DNA of 64,000 nucleotides, taken from positions 69,484-133,483 of the forward strand of contig NZ_JACXAI010000015.1 in NCBI RefSeq assembly GCF_014773385.1, read 5' to 3'. Positions 44,011-54,885 of the stretch are shown piece by piece. Position numbers and translations under genes: made by a program. Position 1 is the stretch's first letter, and every line of letters begins with the position of its first letter. Origin of the DNA: Metabacillus arenae. GTDB taxonomy: Bacteria; Bacillota; Bacilli; Bacillales; Bacillaceae. The notes under the pieces are model-generated. The model was not told where the DNA came from. It saw only the letters and a list, made by a program, of their open reading frames with translations, and made no database searches.

Positions 44011-45920
44011 AAACAGTTAGGTTAACAACAGCACAAGCATTAATCAAGTTTTTGAATCAGCAATATGTTCATATTGACGGCGAAGAATTTCCTTTTGTCG
44101 AAGGGATTTTCAATATCTTTGGACATGGAAATGTATTAGGAATCGGTGAGGCGCTTGAACGAGATTCAGGACATTTAAAGGTCATTCAAGGGAAAAACGA
44201 ACAAGGAATGGCACATGCAGCCATTGCTTATAGTAAACAAATGCTGCGTAAAAAAATCTATGCAGTTACGAGTTCAAGCGGACCAGGTTCAGCCAATTTG
44301 GTCACTGCAGCAGGTACAGCACTGGCAAATAACATTCCTGTCTTATTGTTGCCGGCTGATACGTATGCGACACGCCAACCTGATCCTGTTTTACAACAAA
44401 TGGAGCAAGAACACAGCATTGCGATTACAACAAATGATGCACTTCAGCCAGTGTCGAGATATTGGGACCGTATTACTCGCCCTGAGCAATTAATGTCTAG
44501 TTTAATTCGGGCATTTGAAGTCATGACAGATCCAGCAAAGGCTGGCCCTGCGACAATTTGTATTTCACAAGATGTTGAAGGGGAAGCATTCGATTATGAT
44601 GTGAAGTTCTTCGAAAAACGTGTCCATTATATTGATCGTAAAATACCAACAGAGCGTGAATTAATCGGCGCAGCTGAATTAATTAAAGCTAGTCAAAAAC
44701 CATTAATTGTAGTGGGCGGCGGGGCGAAATATTCAGAATCGCGCGAGGTTTTAATGGAATTTTCAGAAAGATACAATATTCCATTAGTAGAAACTCAAGC
44801 TGGTAAATCAACGGTTGAATCCTCGTTCAAAAACAATTTAGGAGGACTGGGAATCACTGGAACATTAGCAGCAAATAAAGCAGCGCGTCAATCGGATCTA
44901 ATTATTGGTGTTGGTACGAGATTCACCGATTTCGCGACTTCCTCAAAAACGATTTTTGACTTTGAAACAACAAAATTCTTAAATATCAATGTTAGCCGCA
45001 TGCAGGCATATAAATTGGATGCGTTTCCAGTTGCGGCAGATGCTAGAACAACCTTTGAGGCATTAATTCCAATGCTTGAAGGGTACATGAGTGAGTTTGG
45101 TGAAGTGATCACTGAGCTAAAAGAAGAATGGTTAGCCGAGCGTGACCGTTTAGGTAAAGTGACATTTAACAGAGAGAATTTCGATCCTGAGATTAAAAAT
45201 CATTTTTCACAGGATGTATTAAACGAATATGCGGATGTATTAAATACGGAACTTGCCCAAACGACAGCTTTGATTGCCATTAATGACACGATCGATCCGG
45301 ATAGTATGATTATTTGTTCAGCCGGGTCACTTCCAGGAGATCTGCAGCGTCTATGGCATTCAAATGTGCCAAACACGTACCATCTTGAATACGGTTATTC
45401 GTGTATGGGCTATGAAGTGTCAGGGACATTAGGGATGAAATTAGCAGATCCATCAAAAGAAGCATACACAATTGTTGGAGACGGCAGTTTCCTAATGCTG
45501 CACTCTGAATTGATTACAGCGATTCAATACAATAAAAAGATCAATGTGCTTCTTTTCGATAATTCTGGATATGGCTGCATTAATAATTTACAGATGGATT
45601 TCGGAAATGGCAGCTACTATTGTGAATTTAGAACAGATGACAATCAAATTTTAAATATAGATTATGCAAAAATCGCAGAAGGATATGGGGCTAAAGCATA
45701 TCGTGCAAATACTGTAGAAGAATTAAAAGCAGCCTTAGAAGATGCAATGAAACAAGATAAATCAACTTTAATTGAAATGAAGGTCCTTCCAAAAACGATG
45801 TCAGATGGCTATGAAGGCAGCTGGTGGAATCTTGGAGTACCTGAAGTGTCAGAACGAGAAGGTGTTCAAAAGTCATATGAATTCAAACAACAGAAATTAA
45901 AGAATGCAAAACAATATTAA
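44007..45920 (+). CDS. iolD: 3D-(3,5/4)-trihydroxycyclohexane-1,2-dione acylhydrolase
   Basis: 637-residue thiamine-diphosphate enzyme that opens the inositol-derived ring. It has the three ThDP-enzyme domains: an N-terminal PYR domain with [14 protein letters not shown] near residue 60 (catalytic Glu), a central domain ([12 protein letters not shown] near 230), and a C-terminal PP domain with the Mg/ThDP motif GDGSF...[10 protein letters not shown] near residue 490-520. It overlaps iolC by four bases and its end overlaps the in-frame region before iolE. Confidence 0.95.
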   Translation: MKTVRLTTAQALIKFLNQQYVHIDGEEFPFVEGIFNIFGHGNVLGIGEALERDSGHLKVIQGKNEQGMAHAAIAYSKQMLRKKIYAVTSSSGPGSANLVTAAGTALANNIPVLLLPADTYATRQPDPVLQQMEQEHSIAITTNDALQPVSRYWDRITRPEQLMSSLIRAFEVMTDPAKAGPATICISQDVEGEAFDYDVKFFEKRVHYIDRKIPTERELIGAAELIKASQKPLIVVGGGAKYSESREVLMEFSERYNIPLVETQAGKSTVESSFKNNLGGLGITGTLAANKAARQSDLIIGVGTRFTDFATSSKTIFDFETTKFLNINVSRMQAYKLDAFPVAADARTTFEALIPMLEGYMSEFGEVITELKEEWLAERDRLGKVTFNRENFDPEIKNHFSQDVLNEYADVLNTELAQTTALIAINDTIDPDSMIICSAGSLPGDLQRLWHSNVPNTYHLEYGYSCMGYEVSGTLGMKLADPSKEAYTIVGDGSFLMLHSELITAIQYNKKINVLLFDNSGYGCINNLQMDFGNGSYYCEFRTDDNQILNIDYAKIAEGYGAKAYRANTVEELKAALEDAMKQDKSTLIEMKVLPKTMSDGYEGSWWNLGVPEVSEREGVQKSYEFKQQKLKNAKQY

Positions 45921-45939
45921 AATTAAGAGAAGGGGATAC

Positions 45940-46836
45940 ATGATGGAAAATCAAGGTATCTTATGGGGGATTGCTCCAATCGGCTGGCGGAATGATGATA
46001 TCCCGGAAATCGGGGCAGAAAATACATTACAGCACCTTTTAAGCGATATTGTTGTGGCAGGTTTTCAAGGGACTGAGGTGGGCGGTTTTTTTCCGGAACC
46101 GAAAGTGTTAAATAAAGAACTTAATCTTCGAAACTTAAAAATAGCAGGTAAGTGGTTTAGCAGTTTTATTATTCGTGATGGCATTGAGGAAGCAGCTCAC
46201 GAATTCCACAAACATTGCCAATATTTACAGGATGTCCATGCAGATGTGGCAGTCGTATCGGAGCAAACTTACAGTGTGCAGGGGTTAGAGAAAAATGTTT
46301 TTACCAAAAAACCTTTCTTCACGGATGCTGAATGGGAAAAATTATGTAAGGGCTTAAATGAATTGGGGAAAATGGCTGAGCAATTTGGGTTGAAATTGGT
46401 CTATCATCATCATATGGGGACAGGTGTCCAAACAATAGCTGAAATTGACCGGTTAATGGAGGGCACTGACCCAAAGTTTGTGCATTTACTTTATGACACT
46501 GGTCACATCTATGTTTCCGATGGTGATTATATGACCCTTTTAAACAAGCACATTGACCGCATTAAACATGTCCATTTTAAAGATGCCAGAAGAAAGGTGC
46601 TTGATGAATGCAAAAAAGAAGGCAGGTCCTTCCTTCAATCCTTCTTAAGCGGTATGTTTACAGTCCCAGGAGATGGGTGCATTGATTTTACAAAACCGTA
46701 TAAGGTGCTTTTAGATCACAATTACACGGGATGGATTGTAATAGAGGCTGAACAGGACCCATCTGTGGCTCATCCACTGGAATATGCTTTAATGACACGA
46801 AAATATATAGATGAAAAATTACTTATTCAGTCTTAA
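45940..46836 (+). CDS. iolE: 2-keto-myo-inositol dehydratase (inosose dehydratase)
   Basis: About 298-residue TIM-barrel enzyme that removes water from 2-keto-myo-inositol. Blocks: [20 protein letters not shown] at the N-terminus, [14 protein letters not shown] near residue 150 and [15 protein letters not shown] near residue 185, with metal-binding Glu, Asp, His. Two Met codons at 45940 and 45943 follow AGAGAAGGGG; spacing favours the second. Upstream codons that overlap iolD lack a ribosome site. Confidence 0.94.
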   Translation: MMENQGILWGIAPIGWRNDDIPEIGAENTLQHLLSDIVVAGFQGTEVGGFFPEPKVLNKELNLRNLKIAGKWFSSFIIRDGIEEAAHEFHKHCQYLQDVHADVAVVSEQTYSVQGLEKNVFTKKPFFTDAEWEKLCKGLNELGKMAEQFGLKLVYHHHMGTGVQTIAEIDRLMEGTDPKFVHLLYDTGHIYVSDGDYMTLLNKHIDRIKHVHFKDARRKVLDECKKEGRSFLQSFLSGMFTVPGDGCIDFTKPYKVLLDHNYTGWIVIEAEQDPSVAHPLEYALMTRKYIDEKLLIQS

Positions 46837-46862
46837 ATAGAAGATTGAAGGGGGAAATTGAC

Positions 46863-48290
46863 ATGAATCAACAGGGAAACCAATACGCATTTTTGCGTAC
46901 CATTATTTTAGTCTCTACTTTCGGGGGTCTGCTCTTCGGATACGACACCGGTGTGATCAACGGTGCCTTGCCATATATGTCAGAAGCTGATCAACTCAAT
47001 CTAAACTCATTCACGCAAGGCCTGGTAGCGAGTTCACTCCTTTTTGGGGCTGCACTCGGAGCAGTGTTAGGCGGCCGGCTATCAGATTATTATGGACGAC
47101 GCAGAAACATCCTTTATCTAGCAGTATTGTTCTTTATTGCAACTCTTGGATGTACGCTTGCTCCCAACATTACTGTTATGATTATCTTTCGTTTCTTGCT
47201 AGGGCTTGCTGTAGGAGGTGCATCAGTTACAGTTCCGACCTTTTTGGCGGAAATGTCACCTGCAGAGAGAAGGGGCCGAATGGTAACTCAGAACGAATTG
47301 ATGATCGTCTCAGGACAGTTATTAGCCTTCGTATTCAATGCGATCCTTGGCAACACCATGGGAGACAACTCCCATGTTTGGCGATATATGCTGGCCATCG
47401 CATCTCTTCCAGCGATCTTCTTGTTCTTTGGTATGCTGAAAGTACCTGAGAGCCCGCGCTGGCTTGTATCAAAGGGGAAAAATGAGGATGCCAAGCGTGT
47501 TTTAAAGCTGATTCGCGAGGAGAAACAGGCGAAATCGGAATTCCTTGAAATTCAGACCGCTTTAGCAAAAGAGTCGGAGATTAAGAAAGCAACTATAAAG
47601 GATTTTACTGTGCCATGGGTGCGCCGCATTCTATTTCTTGGAATTGGAATTGCCTTCGTACAGCAAGTTACAGGTGTTAACTCGATTATGTATTATGGGT
47701 CCGAAATCCTTAAAGATGCTGGTTTTCAAACGGAAGCAGCCCTTATCGGAAACATTGCAAATGGTGCTATCTCGGTAGCAGCCACGTTCGTCGGTATTTG
47801 GCTTCTTGGAAAAGTGGGCCGCAGGAAAATGCTGTTGACAGGTCAGATAGGAGTAACAATGGCGCTTCTTCTTATTGCAATATTCTCTCTTACTCTTGAA
47901 GGTTCTGCAGCGCTTCCATATGTTGTGCTTACCCTGACCGTCACGTTTCTTGCTTTCATGCAGGGGGCTATTGCACCAGTAACATGGCTGATGCTTTCAG
48001 AAATATTCCCGCTCAGGCTTAGAGGTTTTGGTATGGGTGTCAGTGTATTTTGTCTCTGGATCGTAAACTTTCTCATTGGTTTAGTTTTTCCTATGGCACT
48101 CAGTTATCTAGGTTTAACGATGACATTCTTTACATTCGTAGCTCTGAATCTTTTAGCTATTGCATTTGTTGTGAAATTCTTGCCAGAAACTAAAGGACGT
48201 ACGCTAGAGCAGCTTGAACATTACTTCCGAACATATAAAGTTCAAGCTGACGAAGAAATTTTAAATAAAGCTGACGTTCCGGTCAAATAA
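46863..48290 (+). CDS. iolT: Myo-inositol:H+ symporter (sugar porter MFS)
   Basis: 475-residue, 12-span sugar porter: [19 protein letters not shown] in helix 1, [11 protein letters not shown] after helix 2, [12 protein letters not shown] after helix 6, [13 protein letters not shown] in helix 7 and [12 protein letters not shown] at the end. Similar to B. subtilis IolT, here placed in the operon where iolF stands in B. subtilis. ATG at 46863 follows AAGGGGG; an in-frame TTG six codons upstream overlaps the ribosome site. Confidence 0.93.
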   Translation: MNQQGNQYAFLRTIILVSTFGGLLFGYDTGVINGALPYMSEADQLNLNSFTQGLVASSLLFGAALGAVLGGRLSDYYGRRRNILYLAVLFFIATLGCTLAPNITVMIIFRFLLGLAVGGASVTVPTFLAEMSPAERRGRMVTQNELMIVSGQLLAFVFNAILGNTMGDNSHVWRYMLAIASLPAIFLFFGMLKVPESPRWLVSKGKNEDAKRVLKLIREEKQAKSEFLEIQTALAKESEIKKATIKDFTVPWVRRILFLGIGIAFVQQVTGVNSIMYYGSEILKDAGFQTEAALIGNIANGAISVAATFVGIWLLGKVGRRKMLLTGQIGVTMALLLIAIFSLTLEGSAALPYVVLTLTVTFLAFMQGAIAPVTWLMLSEIFPLRLRGFGMGVSVFCLWIVNFLIGLVFPMALSYLGLTMTFFTFVALNLLAIAFVVKFLPETKGRTLEQLEHYFRTYKVQADEEILNKADVPVK

Positions 48291-49379
<1,089 letters not shown>

Positions 49380-49405
49380 GAAGTATGAATTAACAACCTT
49401 GATTG

Positions 49406-49488
49406 GATTGTAAAACTAAAATAAATATTCCGAATTTTGTATAAGAATACTAAGCTGAACATGCAGCTGATAACGGTTAAATCCAAAC
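49406..49488. repeat. Duplicated spacer segment, copy 1 (before iolH)
   Basis: The segment from GATTGTAAAACTAAAATAAA to GGTTAAATCCAAAC is about 85 percent identical by eye to 50404-50490. The identical core includes TTTTGTATAAGAAT and CTAAGCTGAACATGCAGC. It lies between iolG and iolH. Confidence 0.75.
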
Positions 49489-49512
49489 CGTTAAAGAAAG
49501 GGGAATTGTAAA

Positions 49513-50376
49513 TTGCGTTTAGCATATGATCCGTCGCATTATCGTGATAATACAAATTTAAAAGATACGATCGAGGCAGTTGCTAGATTAGGGTATGAAT
49601 ATGTAGAGTTCTCACCGCGTAAAGATTTTATTTGGTTTTATGAATATCCAAAGGTTGATAAGCAGCTGATAAAAGATTTAAAAAGATATTGTTTAGATGC
49701 CGGCGTTAAAATCTCTTCTGTCCTTCCTGTTCAACAATGGTCTTCACCAATTGAAGAAGAACGTCAAGCTGCAGTGAGAAATTGGAAACGTTGTATTGAA
49801 ATCACTTCTGAATTAGGTGTAGATTTAATGAACAGCGAATTTGCCGGCGACAAAAGCCGTCCGGTTGCAAGTGAAGCTGCTTTTGTTAAATCAATGGAAG
49901 AGCTAATGCCGCATTTTGAAAAAGAAGGGATTAACCTTAATTTACAATCTCATCCTAACGATTTTATTGAGTTGAATATAGAAGCCATTCGAATGATTCG
50001 TGCACTAGATAAAGATTGGATTAAGCTAGTCTATTCTGTTCCACATGCTTTCTTTTATGATGATGGTGTTGGCGATGTAGAGAAACACTTGGAAGAAGCG
50101 GGAGATTTACTTGCACATGTTCTAATTGCCGATACTCTTAATCATAAAGCAGCATTTGGATTACGATATATTGTTAATCCTCCTGATGCAAAAGTAACCA
50201 TTCACCAGCATTTGAACCCTGGTGAAGGGGAAATAAACTTTGAAGCATTATACCGGAAATTAAGAGAAATGAAATTTGATGGAATTGTAACAAATTCAGT
50301 ATTCGCGTATCCTGATAAACCAGAATGGTCCAACGAAGTTACGCTGAAATCCATTAAAGAAGGATTAAATATATAA
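49513..50376 (+). CDS. iolH: IolH-type sugar phosphate isomerase/epimerase
   Basis: 287-residue TIM-barrel protein closely like B. subtilis IolH from its start ([24 protein letters not shown]) through [20 protein letters not shown]. The C-terminal stretch [20 protein letters not shown] differs from the EDRADESSR-type ending I recall for IolH. That ending survives as a relic downstream (50595-50727). IolH function is not firmly established. TTG at 49513 lies eight bases after AAAGGGGA. It is flanked by the duplicated spacer on both sides. Confidence 0.85.
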   Translation: MRLAYDPSHYRDNTNLKDTIEAVARLGYEYVEFSPRKDFIWFYEYPKVDKQLIKDLKRYCLDAGVKISSVLPVQQWSSPIEEERQAAVRNWKRCIEITSELGVDLMNSEFAGDKSRPVASEAAFVKSMEELMPHFEKEGINLNLQSHPNDFIELNIEAIRMIRALDKDWIKLVYSVPHAFFYDDGVGDVEKHLEEAGDLLAHVLIADTLNHKAAFGLRYIVNPPDAKVTIHQHLNPGEGEINFEALYRKLREMKFDGIVTNSVFAYPDKPEWSNEVTLKSIKEGLNI

Positions 50377-50403
50377 TATGAGGATCTAACTTTTAGTATG
50401 GTT

Positions 50404-50490
50404 GATTGTATGGCAATACTAAAATAGCTATTCCAAATTTTGTATAAGAATCTAAGCTGAACATGCAGCAAATAACGGTTAATTCCAAAC
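50404..50490. repeat. Duplicated spacer segment, copy 2 (after iolH)
   Basis: Homologous to 49406-49488 with the same end at CCAAAC; one internal base and a few substitutions differ. It continues into a possible transposase relic on the minus strand. Confidence 0.75.
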
Positions 50491-50585
50491 AGCCCAGGTT
50501 GTTCTAATCCTTTATCTTTCAGGATATGAAACGTACATTCAATTCCTGAGCGTTGTCTCATGAACCACTTTCCAAGCGATGTACG
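50491..50585 (-). pseudogene. Possible transposase C-terminal fragment
   Basis: On the minus strand the frame reads FMRQRSGIECTFHILKDKG and then LEQPGLFGINRYL. The pattern R-x-x-IE-x-x-F-x-x-LK ... G-x-N-R is like the C-terminal part of DDE transposases. It runs into the duplicated spacer, which would then be the end of an insertion sequence. Only about 30 residues are left. The assignment is tentative. Confidence 0.35.
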
Positions 50586-50594
50586 CTAGAAAAG

Positions 50595-50727
50595 AGGAAA
50601 GATGCGCTTTGGGTAAAATTGCGTGAGATCGAATTTGACGCGGGTCGCTACTGTGGCAGTGTTCGGGGAAGAAGATCGAGCAGATGAATCAAGCAGATAT
50701 ATCCTGCAAGAAGTAAAAAAAAGGACT
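50595..50727 (+). pseudogene. Relic of a second iolH 3' end (frameshifted)
   Basis: One frame reads RKDALWVKLREIEFD, matching the LREMKFDG region of IolH. After a one-base shift at about 50640 the next frame reads VATVAVFGEEDRADESSRYI, matching the canonical IolH ending VFAWEDRADESSRF as I recall it. No complete ORF remains. It is the 3' end of an older iolH copy left between the present iolH and iolI. Confidence 0.7.
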
Positions 50728-50832
50728 AGGTTTAGAATAAATCATGGTGTGGCAGGCTGCCGCCTGCCGCCACAAAAAAAGAGAGGTAAAAGCGAAACAG
50801 TCTTTTAATAATAAAAATAGTGAGGGTTTACT

Positions 50833-51678
50833 ATGAAACTTTGTTTTAATCAGGCTACAACACTGGAAAACTCCAATCTAGCTAAAGATCTGGAGTATTG
50901 CGACAAACACGGCTACGACTATATTGAAATTCGCACAATGGACAAATTGCCTGAATATTTAAAGGAGAAGTCCATTGAAGAACTGGTTGAATTTTTCAAT
51001 ACACACCATATTAAGCCGCTTGCATTAAACGCTCTAGTTTTTTTCAATAACCGTGACGAAGCAGGAACCAAGGAAATCATCAATGAGTTCAAAGAGATGA
51101 TGGAAACTGCAAAGAAATTAGGAATAAAATATGTTGTGGCAGTGCCGCTCGTAACGGAACAAAAAATATTGAAAAAGGATATCAAATCCAGTTGTGTAGA
51201 GGTCCTAAAAGAGCTGTCAGATATCGCCGAGCCTTATGGAGTGAAAATTGCAGTCGAGTTTGTTGGACATCCACAATGCACAGTTAATACATTCGGACAA
51301 GCATACGATATTGTTGAAACCGTAAACCGTGAAAATGTTGGATTAGTGCTTGATTGTTTCCACTTCCATGCAATGGGATCTGATTTAGAAGACCTGAAAA
51401 AGGCTGATGGGTCAAAAATCTTTATCTTGCATATCGATGATACGGAAGATTTTCCGATCGGCATCTTGACGGATGAAGATCGGGTATGGCCTGGACATGG
51501 TGCTATTGACTTGGACAGCATTTTATCGACTTTGAAGGAAATCGGGTTCAAAGAGGTCGTCTCGGTTGAATTATTCCGGCCGGAGTACTATAAAATGGAT
51601 GCTGAAGAAACGATCAAGACAGCAAAAGAAACAACAGTGAAAGTGATTTCAAAATATTACGATTTACTGACAGTATAA
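50833..51678 (+). CDS. iolI: Inosose isomerase (2-keto-myo-inositol isomerase)
   Basis: 281-residue TIM-barrel isomerase strongly like B. subtilis IolI, which interconverts 2-keto-myo-inositol and 1-keto-D-chiro-inositol. Blocks: FNQATTLENSNLAKDLEYC, YIEIRTMDKLPEYL, VAVPLVTEQKI, VEFVGHPQCTVNT, LDCFHFHAMGSD and HIDDTEDFPIG supply the metal-binding Glu, Asp, His set. TGAGGGTTTACT lies before the ATG, a weak ribosome site. Confidence 0.93.
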   Translation: MKLCFNQATTLENSNLAKDLEYCDKHGYDYIEIRTMDKLPEYLKEKSIEELVEFFNTHHIKPLALNALVFFNNRDEAGTKEIINEFKEMMETAKKLGIKYVVAVPLVTEQKILKKDIKSSCVEVLKELSDIAEPYGVKIAVEFVGHPQCTVNTFGQAYDIVETVNRENVGLVLDCFHFHAMGSDLEDLKKADGSKIFILHIDDTEDFPIGILTDEDRVWPGHGAIDLDSILSTLKEIGFKEVVSVELFRPEYYKMDAEETIKTAKETTVKVISKYYDLLTV

Positions 51679-51717
51679 ATGGAAGATCAATATTTACGAA
51701 ATGGAGGTGCGATGTGA

Positions 51718-52572
51718 TTGACTTTAGTATCTATGAAAGACATGTTGCTTAAAGCGAAAGAAGGAAATTACGCTGTCGGTCAATACAATATCAATAACCT
51801 TGAATCTGCACAAGCTTTCCTGCAGGCTGCTCAAGAGGAACGCGCACCTGTCATATTGGCGGCTTCTGACAGGCTTGTCGATTACTTGGGGGGCTTTAAA
51901 ACAATTGCTGCTATGGTTAAAGGACTTATAGAAGAAATGTCGATAACTGTTCCGGTTGTGCTGCATTTGGATCATGGAATGAGCGTAGAACGATGCAAAA
52001 AGGCAGTTGATGCCGGATTTACATCGGTCATGATCGACGGCTCCCATTTTCCAATTGACGAGAACATCGCCATGACCAAACAAGTTGTAGAATATGCTCA
52101 TCCAAGACAAGTTTCAGTAGAAGCTGAAGTTGGAACAGTCGGAGGGATGGAAGATGGACTTGTGGGCGGAGTTCAATATGCCGATCCCAATGAATGTTTG
52201 CGGATTGTGAAAGAAGCGGAAGTAGATGCTTTGGCAGCCGCCCTAGGTTCGGTTCATGGACCCTATCAGGGTGAACCAAAACTTGGCTTTGAAGAGATGA
52301 AGCAAATTTCCGAATTGACGGATGTACCGCTTGTCCTTCACGGAGGTTCAGGGATACCAGATTATCAAATCCAAAAGGCAATAGAACTTGGACATGCCAA
52401 AATTAATGTCAATACAGAATGCATACAGGCTTGGGCGCAAGCTATTCGTGAAGTTTTAGCAGCAGACGAGAAAGTATATGAGCCTCGGGCGATTATCACA
52501 CCAAGTAAAAACGCAATCATTGCCACGGTCAAAAGCAAAATGAAGGAATTTAAAACAAGTCACAAAGCATAA
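51718..52572 (+). CDS. iolJ: 6-phospho-5-dehydro-2-deoxy-D-gluconate aldolase
   Basis: 284-residue class II (zinc) aldolase of the fructose-bisphosphate aldolase family. It splits 2-deoxy-5-keto-D-gluconate 6-phosphate into dihydroxyacetone phosphate and malonate semialdehyde. Zinc and phosphate sites: VVLHLDHG near residue 80, [12 protein letters not shown] near 137, [11 protein letters not shown] near 178, VLHGGSGIP near 207 and KINVNTE near 230. TTG at 51718 lies eight bases after GGAGGTG. Last gene of the operon. Confidence 0.93.
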   Translation: MTLVSMKDMLLKAKEGNYAVGQYNINNLESAQAFLQAAQEERAPVILAASDRLVDYLGGFKTIAAMVKGLIEEMSITVPVVLHLDHGMSVERCKKAVDAGFTSVMIDGSHFPIDENIAMTKQVVEYAHPRQVSVEAEVGTVGGMEDGLVGGVQYADPNECLRIVKEAEVDALAAALGSVHGPYQGEPKLGFEEMKQISELTDVPLVLHGGSGIPDYQIQKAIELGHAKINVNTECIQAWAQAIREVLAADEKVYEPRAIITPSKNAIIATVKSKMKEFKTSHKA

Positions 52573-52576
52573 GGGA

Positions 52577-52616
52577 AGAGGGTGCCCCAAAAGGAACTTT
52601 GGGGCCCTCTTTTTTA
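52577..52616 (+). terminator. Terminator of the iol operon
   Basis: AGAGGGTGCCCCAAA pairs with TTTGGGGCCCTCT and is followed by TTTTTTAT, five bases after the iolJ stop. Confidence 0.95.
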
Positions 52617-52628
52617 TGAGATTTGAAA

Positions 52629-52809
52629 GGTTAAGTTAATTAAAGTATTAACGTGTTAAAGAGGGGCGAAGTTGTCCAGCTCCAGCGCCTAGCCTCCTCA
52701 GGTCACAAGCCAACCAGGCAAAGAGAAGGTTAAAAAACAACCTTCATGCCGGGGTCACCTGGAGACGTGTGAGTGTCGGTGAGAAGCGGGCGCACTAGAC
52801 TTTTCGTTC
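52629..52809. repeat. Full copy of the GTCCAGCTCC dispersed hairpin element
   Basis: Leader GGTTAAGTTAATTAAAGTAT, then GTCCAGCTCCAGCGCCTAGC, a central AAGGTTAAAAAACAACCTT stem and the CTAGACTTTTCGTT end. It is the longest copy, with extra bases in its 3' half. It separates the iol operon from the next MFS gene. Confidence 0.75.
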
Positions 52810-52879
52810 TAAAATAATCTATGGTTGATCGAGAAAACCAGATTTTATAACAAGTAATTTTTATTAATATTTGGGACCG

Positions 52880-54091
52880 ATGGGAAGTGATCCTTTGAAT
52901 ACCTTTCATGCTGCTAGAGACAAATCTATTTTTTTAGCTGTTTCCTTTATCTTTTGGTTTTCGCATTTTATCTATGTTCCCATTTTGTCTCCTTATATTG
53001 AGTCAATCGGAGGTAAATATACCTTTATTGGTTTGTGCCTAAGCAGCTATGGTCTTATGCAGTTTCTATTTCGGCTTCCTCTTGGGATCTTTTCTGATCT
53101 ATTAAAATTAAGAAAGCCGTTTATCATATTTGGAATGATAATAAGTGCGTTTAGTTGTTTAGGATTTGCCTTAACTGACAGTTTAGGCTGGGTACTTTTA
53201 TCTCGCTCCTTAGCTGGACTTGCTGCATCAACTTGGGTTGCTTTTACAGTATTATACACTAGTTATTTTACTAATCAGGAAATTCATCGTGCTATGGGCA
53301 GCATTTCATTTGTAGTTGTTTTTGCACAACTTTTAGGTATGAGTGTAAGTGGATATATTGTAGATGTATGGGGATGGCATGCTCCATTTTGGATTGGCGG
53401 GATGATCAGTTCAATAGGTGCAGTTCTTTCTCTATTTATTTTTGAACCTAAAGATGGGATTCATAGAGAGCCTATAAAATTGAAAGATTTGACCTCTGTA
53501 ATGAGAGAGCATTCACTGCTAAAAATTTCTTTACTGTCTATTTTGGCTCACAGTATGATTTTTACTACTATGTTTGGGTTCATCCCGACTTATGCATTGA
53601 CTATGGGGTTCGAGTCCAGTGATATTAGCTTTATTGTATTTTCATTTATGATCCCTCATGCGGTCGCTACTTTATTTTGTGGGAAATTAATTGTTCCAAT
53701 ATTCGGTAAGTGGTTATCTTTAACAATGGCATTTTGCTTATCTTCCATTTTTACGCTTTTTACCCCATTTATTGAGACAAAAGGCTGGTTCTGTATCATA
53801 CAGGGATTGAATGGATTTTCATTGGGGCTTCTTTTTCCACTATTATTGGGAATGGCGATTGAATCTATCCCTCACCAAAAAAGAGCCACAGCAATGGGGG
53901 TATATCAGGCGCTTTATGCAATTGGTATGTTTGCTGGACCGTTTTTTGCAGGTATCTTAAATTCATACATGGGGGTCCAAGCAGGATTTTATTTTACAGG
54001 GATACTAGGTGTAGTCGCTGCGTTTTTAATTTTTGTTTGGCATAGAAAAGAATTACCTTATAAAATTTTTAGAATGAGCAGTGGCAGTTAA
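52880..54091 (+). CDS. MFS transporter
   Basis: About 403-residue, 12-span major facilitator. The loop 2-3 motif is RLPLGIFSDLLKLRKPFI, a variant of the MFS motif A. The C-terminal half includes GLNGFSLGLLFPLLLGMAIE and QALYAIGMFAGPF. It belongs to the broad efflux-like group, and the substrate is unknown. The start is uncertain: ATG 52880 is given; TTG 52895 directly after GGAAGTGAT is a good alternative. An aldo/keto reductase relic follows. Confidence 0.82.
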   Translation: MGSDPLNTFHAARDKSIFLAVSFIFWFSHFIYVPILSPYIESIGGKYTFIGLCLSSYGLMQFLFRLPLGIFSDLLKLRKPFIIFGMIISAFSCLGFALTDSLGWVLLSRSLAGLAASTWVAFTVLYTSYFTNQEIHRAMGSISFVVVFAQLLGMSVSGYIVDVWGWHAPFWIGGMISSIGAVLSLFIFEPKDGIHREPIKLKDLTSVMREHSLLKISLLSILAHSMIFTTMFGFIPTYALTMGFESSDISFIVFSFMIPHAVATLFCGKLIVPIFGKWLSLTMAFCLSSIFTLFTPFIETKGWFCIIQGLNGFSLGLLFPLLLGMAIESIPHQKRATAMGVYQALYAIGMFAGPFFAGILNSYMGVQAGFYFTGILGVVAAFLIFVWHRKELPYKIFRMSSGS

Positions 54092-54135
54092 GATTGGATT
54101 TTTAAAAAAATAAAACTTCATCTCTTTATTTTTCC

Positions 54136-54258
54136 AACTCAATTGACGTAATTATTCCAGGAGCAAAAAGAGCAGAACAAATACTAAGTAACTTGAAAAC
54201 GTTAGATGTTCATTTAACAAATGAAGAGATTAAAGAAATTGATCATATTTTTAGGTAA
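54136..54258 (+). pseudogene. Aldo/keto reductase C-terminal relic
   Basis: A 40-codon frame reading SIDVIIPGAKRAEQILSNL and ending LTNEEIKEIDHIFR, then TAA. This is the characteristic C-terminal NADP-binding tail of aldo/keto reductases (IPGxxxxEQ... then EEI..ID). No start, barrel or ribosome site remains upstream; the gene is deleted at its 5' side next to the MFS gene. Confidence 0.82.
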
Positions 54259-54269
54259 CAACAAATAAA

Positions 54270-54306
54270 AACAAGAGGGTGGAATTTGTTTTCACCCTCT
54301 TGTTCT
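54270..54306 (+). terminator. Terminator after the aldo/keto reductase relic
   Basis: AACAAGAGGGTG pairs with CACCCTCTTGTT around an 11-base loop. It probably ended the lost gene and may now end the MFS transcript. Confidence 0.8.
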
Positions 54307-54335
54307 ATCATATATTCAGATGAATGTTTCTGTAA

Positions 54336-54386
54336 TTAAGAACAAGAACTAGATTTTAGTTGTTTCGCTAGTATTTTTGCAAACAT
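54336..54386 (-). CDS. Possible 16-residue peptide
   Basis: On the minus strand AGGAGTGAT lies eight bases before an ATG that encodes MFAKILAKQLKSSSCS and a stop. The strong ribosome site and the amphipathic basic start followed by SSSCS are peptide-like. There is no recognised family, and such short frames arise by chance. Confidence 0.3.
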   Translation of the reverse strand: MFAKILAKQLKSSSCS

Positions 54387-54488
54387 GATACAGATCACTC
54401 CTAATATTTCCTTAAATAAAGTATAATAGATAAGCGATAGTTTGCTAATCTTTGACAGGAAAGTGATAGATAAAAGGAGGGGATGGCT

Positions 54489-54755
54489 GTGGATCTTAAG
54501 AGATTTGCTAAAGATTATAAAGAATACTCACTTGATCATGGGTGGACCATCATTTTACACAAAGAATATGAACTTTATAGAAGTAAGGAAAACTACACTG
54601 TTCTGGATCAAGAGGATGATTTGCTGATGAAGCTGCATCTTGAAAACAGCGATCTCGTTCATTTTCAAAAGGCTGCTTGGAATTTGAACTATAAAATAAA
54701 TGCTGTGAATAAGACCATTACAGTTTTAAATGAGCCTGAGGAATTTGAAGAATAA
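54489..54755 (+). CDS. Small acidic hypothetical protein
   Basis: 88-residue soluble protein (VDLKRFAKDYKEYSLDHGW ... INAVNKTITVLNEPEEFEE) with alternating helix and strand and no membrane segment. AAAGGAGGGG lies eight bases before GTG at 54489 and only two bases before ATG at 54483, so GTG is preferred. I do not recognise the family. Confidence 0.6.
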   Translation: MDLKRFAKDYKEYSLDHGWTIILHKEYELYRSKENYTVLDQEDDLLMKLHLENSDLVHFQKAAWNLNYKINAVNKTITVLNEPEEFEE

Positions 54756-54885
54756 TAAATGAGCTTCGTGGTCTGTATAAAAATACGTAATCTCAGCAAA
54801 CAGAACACATATTCATGAAGCGTGCAATTCAAAAAAATGACCATGAAGTATGGTGCCAGGCACCTTTCTTCGTGGTCATAAGTTT

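Noticed and set aside
50623-50808. A 61-codon plus-strand frame as a real gene
   Set aside because: Its first part is the out-of-frame relic of an IolH C-terminus and its end runs into unrelated DNA; it is treated as a pseudogene.
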